From CAZPBC01 sp964584775 (GTDB lineage Bacteria; Chlamydiota; Chlamydiia; Chlamydiales; SLFE01), in the NCBI GenBank assembly GCA_964584775.1, contig CAZPBC010000002.1, forward strand, positions 26,335-90,334: a stretch of DNA of 64,000 nt. Direction: 5' to 3'. Shown here piece after piece: positions 23,620 through 31,390 of the stretch. The first letter of the stretch is position 1; each line of letters begins with the position of its first letter. Made by a program: the position numbers and the translations under genes. The notes under the pieces are model-generated. The model was not told the DNA's origin, ran no database searches, and saw nothing but the letters and a program-made list of their open reading frames with translations.

Positions 23620-24618
23620 TTAGAAGCCGACACCCATGCCTACAAAGAGGCCGTGCATCATCAAGTTTCCACCTGTAGACGAAGTCGTTGTCTGCTGCCC
23701 TGCAATCCCATATTGACGGATCTGTGCGACATTCCACCAATCGGTGAACTCATATCCAATGCGGAAGGTGAAATCGCGGTCGCACCAGCATTTGTCGTAA
23801 GAGAGTCCCACCTGTAGATGAACACCTGGGGTGCAGAGACCCTTATCGTCGCTATACTCTCTCGCTCCTATGAAGGTGTCACTCACAAAAAACGACTCCT
23901 CTCTCTCAACATCGTTGCAACCAGCCACGAAGGAGACACCCGCACGGGTGAAGAGTCCTAAACCACATTCAAGGTCATAGTTGTAAAGAGCTCCAAGCTC
24001 AAGACCGAGAGCTTTGTAATCAGAGATCCAGGATAAGTCGGTAAAGTTGCCAATCGCAACCGTCTGGTTACGCTGGACCAGTCCCTGACGGATTTTGACT
24101 CCTTGGATTCCAAAGAAGGGCTTGATCTTCTGACACTTACAGAAGCAGAACTCATACCCAAGAAGCACATCAAAGGTTTGATAAGTGAGCGTGTTCCTTG
24201 CATCGATCTCACCAAGAGTGCTGTTAGGATCAGAACCGTTGGAGCTGATCAAAGCCACATTGGTTCCCGATTCCACATGATCACTTCCGCTCGCCCAAAG
24301 ATAGGTGTAGGATGCACACATGTCCCAGCCGCAATAGACATTTTCTTTTCCTGCATAGAGACGGAACCCAGGCTCCCAGCCCATCGGAGCGTAGTGGGGC
24401 TCAGCAGCTGTCAAATTTGTGACAGAGGTGTCGATGGTGACACCATACTGAGGGTTATCCTTGCAAACATTCCAGAAAAGAAAGTCAGCGCCGACACTCC
24501 AACCCCCACAGGGATCGAAGCACTCATCGGTCGGGCAGCATTGATCTGCCTGTATTGGAGACACTTGAAGTGCAAACAACGCACTCAAAGTGAGTAGTTT
24601 TCGGAAAAATTGGCTCAT
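23620..24618 (-). CDS. MOMP-like cysteine-rich outer-membrane barrel, array member 2
   Basis: About 332 residues. Signal peptide ending near PIQA, then CCPTDECFDPCGGWSVGADF, WEPGFRLYAGKENVYCGWD, ITYQTFD-like TYQTFDVLLGYEFCFCKC, PFFGIQGVKIRQG, GLCTPGVHLQVGLSYDKCW and a final MHGLFVGMGVGF. The pattern of alternating short strands with terminal Phe fits an outer-membrane porin; the many cysteines fit the disulfide-linked chlamydial envelope. The ATG at 24618 has AAGGAG six bases upstream; the in-frame TTG at 24621 is not favoured. A promoter is seen at 24661-24689, straight after the terminator of member 3. Confidence 0.88.
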   Translation of the reverse strand: MSQFFRKLLTLSALFALQVSPIQADQCCPTDECFDPCGGWSVGADFLFWNVCKDNPQYGVTIDTSVTNLTAAEPHYAPMGWEPGFRLYAGKENVYCGWDMCASYTYLWASGSDHVESGTNVALISSNGSDPNSTLGEIDARNTLTYQTFDVLLGYEFCFCKCQKIKPFFGIQGVKIRQGLVQRNQTVAIGNFTDLSWISDYKALGLELGALYNYDLECGLGLFTRAGVSFVAGCNDVEREESFFVSDTFIGAREYSDDKGLCTPGVHLQVGLSYDKCWCDRDFTFRIGYEFTDWWNVAQIRQYGIAGQQTTTSSTGGNLMMHGLFVGMGVGF

Positions 24619-24660
24619 CAAAAGCTCCTTGTCTCGTTAAAAAATTGCTATATTATTCTG

Positions 24661-24689
24661 AAGATAGGTCAACGGACGATTTAGTGCAA
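24661..24689 (-). promoter_or_regulatory. promoter of MOMP-like members 2 and 1
   Basis: On the minus strand TTGCAC (24684-24689), a 17-base spacer starting TAAAT, then TATCTT (24661-24666). The -35 is formed by the end of the T-run of the preceding terminator. The same arrangement recurs at 26857-26885 and 28125-28153. Confidence 0.55.
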
Positions 24690-24714
24690 AAAAAGGAGCC
24701 CTAAAAAGGACTCC
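24688..24714 (-). terminator. rho-independent terminator of MOMP-like member 3
   Basis: On the minus strand GGAGTCCT pairs with AGGGCTCC (one wobble), followed by a run of seven T corresponding to 24688-24694 on the plus strand. Confidence 0.8.
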
Positions 24715-24744
24715 TTTTTCTTTAAATCAGCTAGACGGATCCGT

Positions 24745-25731
24745 TTAGAAGCCGACATTCGCTCCTAAGAAGAGACCGTGCATCATCAGGTTTCCGCCTG
24801 TCGAATGTGTCGAAGTGGGAAGACCCGATGCAGGGTAGCGGCGCACCAATGGAACATTCCACCAGTTTTGGAACTCATATCCCACACGGAAACCAAAGTC
24901 CCATCCACACCAGCACTTCTCGTAGGTCAATCCCACTTGCAGTTGCAGTCCAGGGGTACAAAGGCCTCTGTCATCTATTAAATCATTTACAAAAATGGAA
25001 GAACCATTGTTCACAAGGTCAACCAATTCAGAGTCGTCGTTTCCAGCAACAAAAGAGACGGCCGTTTTTGTGAAGAGTCCTACTCCACAATCCAAGTCGT
25101 AGCTATAGACCGTTCCAAGCTCGAGCCCAAGAGCTTTGTAGTCCGACTGCCAACCTACAGCATTGAGACTCAAAGTAGGGCTTGATTGAAGGATCTCAAC
25201 TTGAGCATATTGTTGCTTAATTTTTACGCCTTGAATCCCAAAGAAAGGTCTGATTCTCTGACACTTGCAGAAGCAAAACTCATATCCTAAGAGAACATCG
25301 AATGTCTGGTATGTCAGGTTGTTTTGAGCTGCGATTGCTTCAGCAGGCTTCTGAGTTAATCCAATGGTGTTGACAAGGGTAGAGTTGGTATCGTCAAGTC
25401 CCTTCGTATCGCCATCGGCAGAAACACGTGTGTAAGAAGCATAGAAGTCCCATCCGCAGAAAACATTTTCTTTTCCTAGGAAGACGCGGAATCCAGGCTC
25501 CCATCCAATTGGAGCGTACTGGTATGTGGCTTCAAGTTCGTTGGTCGAGCTCACGAGCGTCGCCGCATAGTCAGGGTTGTCTTTACAGATATTCCAGTAT
25601 AGGAAGTCCGCACCGACGCTCCATCCACCACACGGATCAAAGCATTCATCTTGTGGACAGCAGTTATCTGCCTGAATATGAGCAGCTTGCATTGAAACTA
25701 ATGCCAGTGCTGCAAAGAAAATTCGTTTCAT
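24745..25731 (-). CDS. MOMP-like cysteine-rich outer-membrane barrel, array member 3
   Basis: 328 residues. Signal peptide (MKRIFFAALALVSMQAAHIQA), CCPQDECFDPCGGW, FLYWNICKDNPDYAATL, WEPGFRVFLGKENVFCGWD, LTYQTFDVLLGYEFCFCKC, FFGIQGVKIKQQ, GLCTPGLQLQVGLTYEKCW, ending LMMHGLFLGANVGF. Predicted pore-forming outer-membrane protein. GGAG lies six bases before the ATG. It is a one-gene unit with its own promoter (25772-25800) and terminator (24688-24714). The variable stretches lie between the conserved strands, as expected for surface loops, and differ strongly from the neighbours. Confidence 0.88.
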   Translation of the reverse strand: MKRIFFAALALVSMQAAHIQADNCCPQDECFDPCGGWSVGADFLYWNICKDNPDYAATLVSSTNELEATYQYAPIGWEPGFRVFLGKENVFCGWDFYASYTRVSADGDTKGLDDTNSTLVNTIGLTQKPAEAIAAQNNLTYQTFDVLLGYEFCFCKCQRIRPFFGIQGVKIKQQYAQVEILQSSPTLSLNAVGWQSDYKALGLELGTVYSYDLDCGVGLFTKTAVSFVAGNDDSELVDLVNNGSSIFVNDLIDDRGLCTPGLQLQVGLTYEKCWCGWDFGFRVGYEFQNWWNVPLVRRYPASGLPTSTHSTGGNLMMHGLFLGANVGF

Positions 25732-25771
25732 CGATCACTCCATTTTTGATCAGTTCAAAATATATTTCCTC

Positions 25772-25800
25772 CTTATAAAACATTTTCTTATTAACAACAA
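25772..25800 (-). promoter_or_regulatory. promoter of MOMP-like member 3
   Basis: On the minus strand TTGTTG (25795-25800) and TATAAG (25772-25777) are spaced 17 bases, with the -35 again touching the T-run of the upstream gene's terminator. GGAG and the ATG follow. Confidence 0.5.
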
Positions 25801-25828
25801 AAAAAAAGAGCTTCAAAGAAGCTCTTTT
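25799..25828 (-). terminator. rho-independent terminator of MOMP-like member 4
   Basis: AAAAGAGCTTC (25804-25814) pairs perfectly with GAAGCTCTTTT (25818-25828) around an AAA loop. On the minus strand it ends in a T-run (A-run 25799-25807). Confidence 0.85.
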
Positions 25829-25853
25829 GCACATTATGAATTCATTGACCGGA

Positions 25854-26834
25854 CTAAAAACCCACATCCATGCCAAGAAAGAGGCCATGCATCATCAGAT
25901 GCCCATCGTTTCCAGAGGTCGAAGCGAAGAAAACGGGTACAGCGTACTCGCGAATCTGTGCTACATTCCACCAGTTCGTGAATTCATAGCCAATATGAAA
26001 GTTGAAGACCCTCTCACACCAGCAATGGTCGTAGTTCAAACCGAGCTGAAGATGCATTCCAGGGGTGCAGAGGCTCGTTTCACTTTTAATATCACGCCTG
26101 AATATGGAAACACCCCCAGACGTCTCTTCAAAGACCAGATCATCGCTCGTTCCCGCCACAAAAGAAACTGAGGCTCTGGTGAAGAGTCCTAGTCCGCAGT
26201 CGAGGTTGTAGCTGTAAATGGAACCCAGCTCAAGACCGAGGGCCTTGTAGTCAGAGTTCCAAATGACCTTGTTGATCGTTGGAGCCTGGAAGAACTCGCT
26301 CAGTTGGTCGAAATTCTGCTCAAGGCGGACTCCCTGAATTCCAAAGAAGGGTTTGATGGTTTGACACTGGCAAAAACAGTAGTCATAGCCCAAAAGCACT
26401 TCAAATGTTTGGTAATTGAGGGTGTTCTTTGCTGTCGCAGCTGCCACGTTGTTCTGGAAAATCCCTGTGGTCACCACAAAGGTGGTATTCTCATTTTCAA
26501 CGCGGTCATGCCCGCTTGCATACATATAAGTGTAAGAGGCAGAGAGATCCCACCCACAAAACACGTTCTCCTTACCCGCATAGACTCTGAAACCAGGTTC
26601 CCAGCCATAAGTGGCATAATGATAGGTGTTGTCTAGAACATCGACCACACCCGTTTCGATGGTAACGGCATAGTTTGGGTTGTTTTTACAGACGTTCCAG
26701 TAGAGAAAATCAACGCCGACGTTCCAACCACCACATGGGTCAAAGCACTCATTCGTCGGGCAGCAGTCATCCGCTTGGACTAGTGCACACTGCAAGAAAA
26801 CAACCGCTAAAGCCGCAGATAAAACTCTTTTCAT
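25854..26834 (-). CDS. MOMP-like cysteine-rich outer-membrane barrel, array member 4
   Basis: 326 residues. Signal peptide, CCPTNECFDPCGGWNVGVDF, FLYWNVCKNNPNYAVTI, WEPGFRVYAGKENVFCGWD, LNYQTFEVLLGYDYCFCQC, FFGIQGVRLEQNFDQLSEF, CTPGMHLQLGLNYDHCW, ending LMMHGLFLGMDVGF. It is strikingly similar to member 5, including the LEQNFDQ-[LF]-SEF-[FL]-QAP segment, so these two are the most recent duplicates in the array. GGAGG lies five bases before the ATG. Single-gene unit with its own promoter and terminator. Confidence 0.9.
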   Translation of the reverse strand: MKRVLSAALAVVFLQCALVQADDCCPTNECFDPCGGWNVGVDFLYWNVCKNNPNYAVTIETGVVDVLDNTYHYATYGWEPGFRVYAGKENVFCGWDLSASYTYMYASGHDRVENENTTFVVTTGIFQNNVAAATAKNTLNYQTFEVLLGYDYCFCQCQTIKPFFGIQGVRLEQNFDQLSEFFQAPTINKVIWNSDYKALGLELGSIYSYNLDCGLGLFTRASVSFVAGTSDDLVFEETSGGVSIFRRDIKSETSLCTPGMHLQLGLNYDHCWCERVFNFHIGYEFTNWWNVAQIREYAVPVFFASTSGNDGHLMMHGLFLGMDVGF

Positions 26835-26856
26835 AAATCCTCCATTTTAAAATTTG

Positions 26857-26885
26857 AAAATAGAGCAATTGATCATTTAGCACAA
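26857..26885 (-). promoter_or_regulatory. promoter of MOMP-like member 4
   Basis: On the minus strand TTGTGC (26880-26885), a 17-base spacer starting TAAAT, then TATTTT (26857-26862). It is fused to the preceding terminator's T-run. Confidence 0.5.
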
Positions 26886-26914
26886 AAAAAAAGAGCCTCA
26901 CCTGGAGACTCTTT
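26884..26914 (-). terminator. rho-independent terminator of MOMP-like member 5, displaced by the repeat element
   Basis: On the minus strand AAAGAGTCTC pairs with GAGGCTCTTT (one wobble), followed by a run of T. The 166-bp palindromic element separates it from the stop codon of member 5, whereas the other array terminators lie 25-35 bases after theirs. Confidence 0.78.
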
Positions 26915-26942
26915 TTCACTTTAGAATTCCTAGAGCTCGCTT

Positions 26943-27108
26943 GCCTGGATATTTCATGAAGACTTGTGAAAATGGGGCAAAATGACCGGCAAATTCGATA
27001 GAACTCACTTGAAGGGAAGGGTTCTACACCCTTTCCGAGAGGGAGTTCTATCGAAGTTGATGAAGGCATTTTGTGACAGTTTTGCGAGTGTTTATGAAAT
27101 ATCCAGGC
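26943..27108. mobile_element. MITE-like palindromic element, copy 1
   Basis: 166 bases running from GCCTGGATATTTC to GAAATATCCAGGC. The two halves are reverse complements over almost their whole length: TTCATGAAGACTTGTGAAAATGGG against the complement of the GTTTTGCGAGTGTTTATGAA side, and TTCGATAGAACTC against its mirror, closing on a GGGAAGGGT/ACCCTTTCC tip. It carries no credible gene. Its last base is the first base (on the plus strand) of the member 5 stop codon. The very similar copy at 34474-34640 and the shortened forms at 16801 and 62981 show it has spread. A non-autonomous transposable element or a large REP-like hairpin are both possible. Confidence 0.75.
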
Positions 27109-28097
27109 TAAAACCCGACATCCATGCCCACAAAGAGACCGTGCATCATGAGGTGTCCGTTATTTAGGTTGGTCGAAGAGGGAATATTCCTATCAGCAAA
27201 GCGAGGAGCCTGTCCCACATTCCACCAATGAGTAAACTCATACCCGACATGGAAGCTCAACTCTTTTTCACACCAGCAGTGATCGTAGTTCAGACCGACT
27301 TGAAGGTGCATTCCCGGAGTGCAGAGGCCCGTTTCGAGTTTAAACTCCTCTGTCGTCACTGTCATCCCCTGCGAGGTCTCTTCAAAAAGTACACCATCGT
27401 TGGTTCCGGCGACTAAAGAGGCAGAGGCTCTCGTAAAGAGTCCTACCCCACAGTCAAGGTTGTAGCTGTACAGAGAGCCGAGCTCAAGGCCGAGCGCTTT
27501 GTAGTCAGAGTTCCAAATCACCTTATTGTTGTTTGGAGCTTGCAAGAACTCGCTGAACTGATCGAAGTTCTGCTCCAGGCGCAGACCCTGGATTCCGAAG
27601 AAGGGCTTGATGGTTTGGCACTGACAAAAGCAGTAGTCATAGCCCATCAGAACTTCAAATGTTTGGTAATTGAGGCTGTTTTTCGCTGTCACTGCTGCGA
27701 CATCGCCCAGAAAAACCCCTGTGGTGACCACGATGGTCATATTTTCATTGTCTACACGGTCCTGCCCGCTTGCATAGATGTAGCTATAAGAAGCTGCGAG
27801 ATCCCATCCACAAAAGACATTCTCCTTGCCTGCGTAGACCCTGAAACCGGGTTCCCAGCCATAGCCTGCAAAGTGATAGGTGAAGTCAAGGTCATCGACC
27901 ACACCCGTTTGGATGGTCACGGCGTAGTCTGGGTTGTTTTTACAGACGTTCCAATAAAGAAAATCGACACCCACACTCCATCCACCGCAAGGATCAAAGC
28001 ATTCACTTGTCGGACAGCAGTCGTCTGCTGAAAGGGAAGAAGCATGTACAGAGAAGAGAGCTAAGAGAGCGAGAAAACTGGATTTAAATGAGTTCAT
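27108..28097 (-). CDS. MOMP-like cysteine-rich outer-membrane barrel, array member 5
   Basis: 329 residues, near twin of member 4. Signal peptide, CCPTSECFDPCGGWSVGVDF, FLYWNVCKNNPDYAVTI, WEPGFRVYAGKENVFCGWD, LNYQTFEVLMGYDYCFCQC, FFGIQGLRLEQNFDQFSEF, CTPGMHLQVGLNYDHCW, ending LMMHGLFVGMDVGF. GGAGG lies six bases before the ATG. Its TAG stop codon directly touches the palindromic element, so its 3' untranslated region is that element followed by the terminator at 26884-26914. This gives the mRNA an unusually long 3' hairpin that may affect its stability. Confidence 0.9.
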   Translation of the reverse strand: MNSFKSSFLALLALFSVHASSLSADDCCPTSECFDPCGGWSVGVDFLYWNVCKNNPDYAVTIQTGVVDDLDFTYHFAGYGWEPGFRVYAGKENVFCGWDLAASYSYIYASGQDRVDNENMTIVVTTGVFLGDVAAVTAKNSLNYQTFEVLMGYDYCFCQCQTIKPFFGIQGLRLEQNFDQFSEFLQAPNNNKVIWNSDYKALGLELGSLYSYNLDCGVGLFTRASASLVAGTNDGVLFEETSQGMTVTTEEFKLETGLCTPGMHLQVGLNYDHCWCEKELSFHVGYEFTHWWNVGQAPRFADRNIPSSTNLNNGHLMMHGLFVGMDVGF

Positions 28098-28124
28098 GAA
28101 GGGTCCTCCGACTTGTTTGTTCTC

Positions 28125-28153
28125 AAAATAGACTTTTCACGAATTTAGAACAA
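28125..28153 (-). promoter_or_regulatory. promoter of MOMP-like member 5
   Basis: On the minus strand TTGTTC (28148-28153), a 17-base spacer starting TAAAT, then TATTTT (28125-28130), joined to the T-run of the terminator above. Confidence 0.55.
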
Positions 28154-28178
28154 AAAAAGGAGCCTCAAAAGAGACTCC
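28152..28178 (-). terminator. rho-independent terminator of the three-gene MOMP-like operon (members 8-7-6)
   Basis: On the minus strand GGAGTCTC pairs with GAGGCTCC (one wobble) around TTTT, followed by seven T (28152-28158 on the plus strand). Confidence 0.82.
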
Positions 28179-28208
28179 CTTTTTTAGTCATTGGTACAAA
28201 CAACGGGC

Positions 28209-29216
28209 TTAGAAGCCGACGTCCATTCCAAGCACAAGACCGTGCATCATGAGGCTTTCGCCTGAAGCAGAAGTCGTTGTGAAGTTACCTGGAGAAGGGA
28301 AGCGGCGAGCTTGTGCCACATTCCACCACTCTTGGAACTCGTATCCAACATGGAATGTAAAGATACGGTCACACCAGCACTTGTCGTAGCAGAAAAGAAC
28401 CTGCAGGTTCAGTCCAGGTGTGCAAAGTCCAGAGTCCGAACGGAAAGTCTGTGTTGTATCTGTAGAAACACCGTCAGTAAACTGGATGTTTTTTACATCG
28501 TTGTTACCAGCTACGAGAGAAACACCCGCTTTAGTGCAGAAGTTTAGTCCGCACTCAAAGGCGTACTTGTAGCTAGATCCAAACTCAAGACCGAGAGCTT
28601 TGTAATCAGATGTCCAAGAGACTGTCTGAGACTCAGCAGCTGTCTCGTTACGAGCATCAAGACCTTGCTTGATTTTCACACCTTGAAGACCAAAGAAAGG
28701 AGTAAAGAGGTGTCCTTGGCAGATGCAGCACTCGTAGTGCATCAACACATCAAAAGTTTGATAGTTGAGTGTGTTCTTCGCTTCTATTGCAGTCAAGCTG
28801 TTGAGAGGCTGGAAGAAGTAAGTCGATCCCAATCCAACGATTGGAGATGCGAGCTCTACACGCTCATGACCGGTTGCGTAGTAGTCGGTGTAAGAAACCG
28901 TTAGGTCCCATCCGCAGTAGACGTTTTCTTTACCAAGGCGTAGACGGAAGCCAGGGTTCCAGCCCATATCTACATAGTGGTCTGTTACAGCAGTTGTATT
29001 TGAGTCAACCTGCACATTTGAAGTTCCGTACAGTAGGTTTCCTCTGCAGGCTTTCCAATACAGGAAGTCCGCACCGAAGCTCCATCCCCCGCAAGGGTCG
29101 AAGCACTCATCACAGCAGTCACTATTAGCATAATGATACTCTGCCTGAACTTGGGCTGTCATCAATGTGAAGATGGAAAGCAGCCCTAAGCTAAAATTTC
29201 GAATTTGATTTTTCAT
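28209..29216 (-). CDS. MOMP-like cysteine-rich outer-membrane barrel, array member 6
   Basis: 335 residues. Signal peptide (MKNQIRNFSLGLLSIFTLM, to QVQA), then DCCDECFDPCGGWSFGADF, FLYWKACRGN, WNPGFRLRLGKENVYCGWD, LNYQTFDVLMHYECCICQG, FFGLQGVKIKQGLDARNE, GLCTPGLNLQVLFCYDKCW, ending LMMHGLVLGMDVGF. Predicted outer-membrane porin. GGAG lies nine bases before the ATG. It follows member 7 after 37 bases with no terminator between, so members 8, 7 and 6 form one transcript that ends at 28152-28178. Confidence 0.88.
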   Translation of the reverse strand: MKNQIRNFSLGLLSIFTLMTAQVQAEYHYANSDCCDECFDPCGGWSFGADFLYWKACRGNLLYGTSNVQVDSNTTAVTDHYVDMGWNPGFRLRLGKENVYCGWDLTVSYTDYYATGHERVELASPIVGLGSTYFFQPLNSLTAIEAKNTLNYQTFDVLMHYECCICQGHLFTPFFGLQGVKIKQGLDARNETAAESQTVSWTSDYKALGLEFGSSYKYAFECGLNFCTKAGVSLVAGNNDVKNIQFTDGVSTDTTQTFRSDSGLCTPGLNLQVLFCYDKCWCDRIFTFHVGYEFQEWWNVAQARRFPSPGNFTTTSASGESLMMHGLVLGMDVGF

Positions 29217-29253
29217 TTAAAAATCGCTCCTTATTGATTCATATATTTTGGGC

Positions 29254-30267
29254 TTAGAAGCCAATATCCATTCCAACAAATAGTCCGTGCATCATCAAGT
29301 TTCCGATAGAGCCTGATGTTGTCACGTTGCCTCCAGGTAGAGGATGTTGACGCACTTGTGGGATATTCCACCAGTCTTGGAACTCGTATCCAGCGTGGAA
29401 GCTGAAGACACGGTCACACCAGCACTTCTCGAAAGAGAATCCAACTTGAACGTGCATTCCTGGAGAGCAGTACCCAGGATTTCCAGTGAACTCTAAACTT
29501 TCAATCGCAGAACCATCGTCAATCTGTTCAATATCTTGATAGTCGTTGTTACCAGCAACAAGGGAAAGAGACGCTTTTGTGAAGAGTCCGAGTCCACACT
29601 GTAGGCTGTACTGGTACATCGTTCCAAGCTCAAGACCTAGAGCTTTGTAAGTCGACTCCCATGCGATTGTTTCTATGGGAAACTCGTCGTCAGTAAGGTG
29701 TGCAAGAGAGTCAAAGTTTTGCTGAATACGAACGCCTTGAATTCCAAAGAAAGGCTTCACAGACTGGCACTCACAGAAGCAGTACTCATATCCCATAAGG
29801 ACATCAAAATCTTGATACTGAAGGCTGTTCTTCGCGTTGATGTCGAAGAGGCTGTCAGAAGTAAAGCCCACTGTATTCACAAGGGTATTGTTTCCAGCTT
29901 CAACAAAGTTGCTTCCGTTGGAGCGGAAGAAAGTATAAGAGGCTGAGAGATCCCATCCACAGTAGACGTTCTCTTTGCCAAGACGGATACGGAATCCAGG
30001 ATCCCAGCCCGTATTCGCATACTTGTAGGTCGTTGTGGTCACTGGGGGATTGTTGTCGTCAATGACGACTGCAAAATCAGGGTTGTTTTTGCAGGCATGC
30101 CAGTAAAGGAAGTCAATTCCGACGCTCCAACCACCGCACATGTCACCCACGTCGCAGCAGCTAAAGCAGTCTGTCTCAGGGCAGCAGGTCGCTGCACTTG
30201 CCTGTGCCGTCACCATGGTGAACGCTGCAAGCAAACTTAAGCTTAAGTTTTTGATTGTTTTATTCAT
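29254..30267 (-). CDS. MOMP-like cysteine-rich outer-membrane barrel, array member 7
   Basis: 337 residues. Signal peptide to ASA, then CCPETDCFSCCDVGDMCGGW, an expanded cysteine block compared with the CFDPCGGW of the others. This is followed by FLYWHACKNNPDFAVVI, WDPGFRIRLGKENVYCGWD, LQYQDFDVLMGYEYCFCEC, FFGIQGVRIQQNFD, CSPGMHVQVGFSFEKCW, and LMMHGLFVGMDIGF at the end. GGAG precedes the ATG by nine bases. Middle gene of the three-gene unit. The two extra cysteines near the N-terminus would suit disulfide cross-linking in the outer envelope. Confidence 0.88.
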   Translation of the reverse strand: MNKTIKNLSLSLLAAFTMVTAQASAATCCPETDCFSCCDVGDMCGGWSVGIDFLYWHACKNNPDFAVVIDDNNPPVTTTTYKYANTGWDPGFRIRLGKENVYCGWDLSASYTFFRSNGSNFVEAGNNTLVNTVGFTSDSLFDINAKNSLQYQDFDVLMGYEYCFCECQSVKPFFGIQGVRIQQNFDSLAHLTDDEFPIETIAWESTYKALGLELGTMYQYSLQCGLGLFTKASLSLVAGNNDYQDIEQIDDGSAIESLEFTGNPGYCSPGMHVQVGFSFEKCWCDRVFSFHAGYEFQDWWNIPQVRQHPLPGGNVTTSGSIGNLMMHGLFVGMDIGF

Positions 30268-30303
30268 AGAGTTCTTACTCCTTGTTTGTTTTCGTTAAAC
30301 TTT

Positions 30304-31302
30304 TCAATAAACAACATCCATACCCAAAAAGAGGCCGTGCATCATGAGGTTTGCGTTAGAGGGAGATGTTGCGATTCCTGTAATTTGTTGTTCTTCGACG
30401 TAGCGTCTCACCTGTGAGACGTTCCACCAGTTCACAAACTCGTAACCCATGTGAAAACTCAAGAGATGGTCACACCAACACTGGTCATACTTCAGGCCTG
30501 CAGATAACTGGAGCCCAGGAAGGCAGTAGACCTCCTGGCCATGGTAGTGGAGTCCTACCTCTAGAGTTTGGTCTAGGAAGAGGTTCATATCTTGTGTCGA
30601 ATCTTGATCATAGCCAGCCACAAAGGCAGCAGCAGCTTTCGTGAAGAGTCCCATTCCAGAGCCAAGACACCAGTCATTTTGTGTTCCTAGCTTGAGTCCA
30701 AGCCCTCTGAAGTCAGAGCGCCAAAGGAGAGTCTCTTCGTTAATTTGTGCGTCGTCCATGCCGACAACAGCGGTCTCTTGATCCAGCCGGACTCCTTGAA
30801 GCCCAAAGAAGGGGGTTACAGAGAACTCTTTATTCACAGAACAGCATCGGGTGAGGACGAGATCAAAGGTCTGATACTGAACGCTATTGCGAGCTTTAAA
30901 GGCGTCATCGATGGGAACACTGTTTCCTAGCTGGAAGAGAGTACTGTAGATAAATCCACTGTCTACGCTGGATTTGGTGCTTGACCAGACAGAGGTATAA
31001 GAGGCGTCCATTCCGAAGTTGCCACAGAAGCAGGGGGTGCCCATTTGAACACGGAAACCAGGCTCCCACTCAGGCTTATTGAATTCGTAAACTCCTTCTG
31101 CCGTGTTTCCTTGGATCGGTTGAGGATCAAAAGAGACTGCGTAATCGAGGTTAGAAACACACGCTTTCCAGCAGAGAAAATCGACTCCAAATGAAAGTCC
31201 CTCAAGAAGACTAAAGCACTCAGAATTAGAGGCAGCAGGGAGCGGCGATGCATATAGCATCAGAGTGCCAAGAACTGCAGTGAGACCTCTTGAAATTCGC
31301 AA
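30304..31302 (-). CDS. MOMP-like cysteine-rich outer-membrane barrel, array member 8
   Basis: 332 residues. Signal peptide to LPAAS, then only ECFSLLEGLSFGVDFLCWKACV in place of the CCP/CFDPCGGW block. Later blocks are WEPGFRVQMGTPCFCGNFGM, VQYQTFDLVLTRCCSVN, FFGLQGVRLDQE, YCLPGLQLSAGLKYDQCW and LMMHGLFLGMDVVY, ending in Tyr rather than Phe, which is also accepted as a barrel C-terminus. The start is TTG with GGAG seven bases upstream. It is the first gene of the three-gene unit and the first of the whole array, downstream of ruvA but separated from it by a non-coding stretch of about 90 bases. Confidence 0.85.
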   Translation of the reverse strand: MRISRGLTAVLGTLMLYASPLPAASNSECFSLLEGLSFGVDFLCWKACVSNLDYAVSFDPQPIQGNTAEGVYEFNKPEWEPGFRVQMGTPCFCGNFGMDASYTSVWSSTKSSVDSGFIYSTLFQLGNSVPIDDAFKARNSVQYQTFDLVLTRCCSVNKEFSVTPFFGLQGVRLDQETAVVGMDDAQINEETLLWRSDFRGLGLKLGTQNDWCLGSGMGLFTKAAAAFVAGYDQDSTQDMNLFLDQTLEVGLHYHGQEVYCLPGLQLSAGLKYDQCWCDHLLSFHMGYEFVNWWNVSQVRRYVEEQQITGIATSPSNANLMMHGLFLGMDVVY

Positions 31303-31390
31303 ATTTATTTCTCCGGAGAGACTACCTTTTGAGCCTCTTCTATTTAAATAAGCTTCATAACAAAAAATTGGTTTATGTGGAAATAAAAAT

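Noticed and set aside
26767..27069. Open frame of 100 codons running from array member 4 into the palindromic element
   Set aside because: It lies mostly within the repeat element and upstream promoter region. A similar frame arises in the second element copy (34433-34690), which shows that it comes from the repeat, not from a gene.
22564..31302. CRISPR or satellite repeat array
   Set aside because: The periodic similarity comes from tandem paralogous genes of about 1 kb, not from short direct repeats with spacers.
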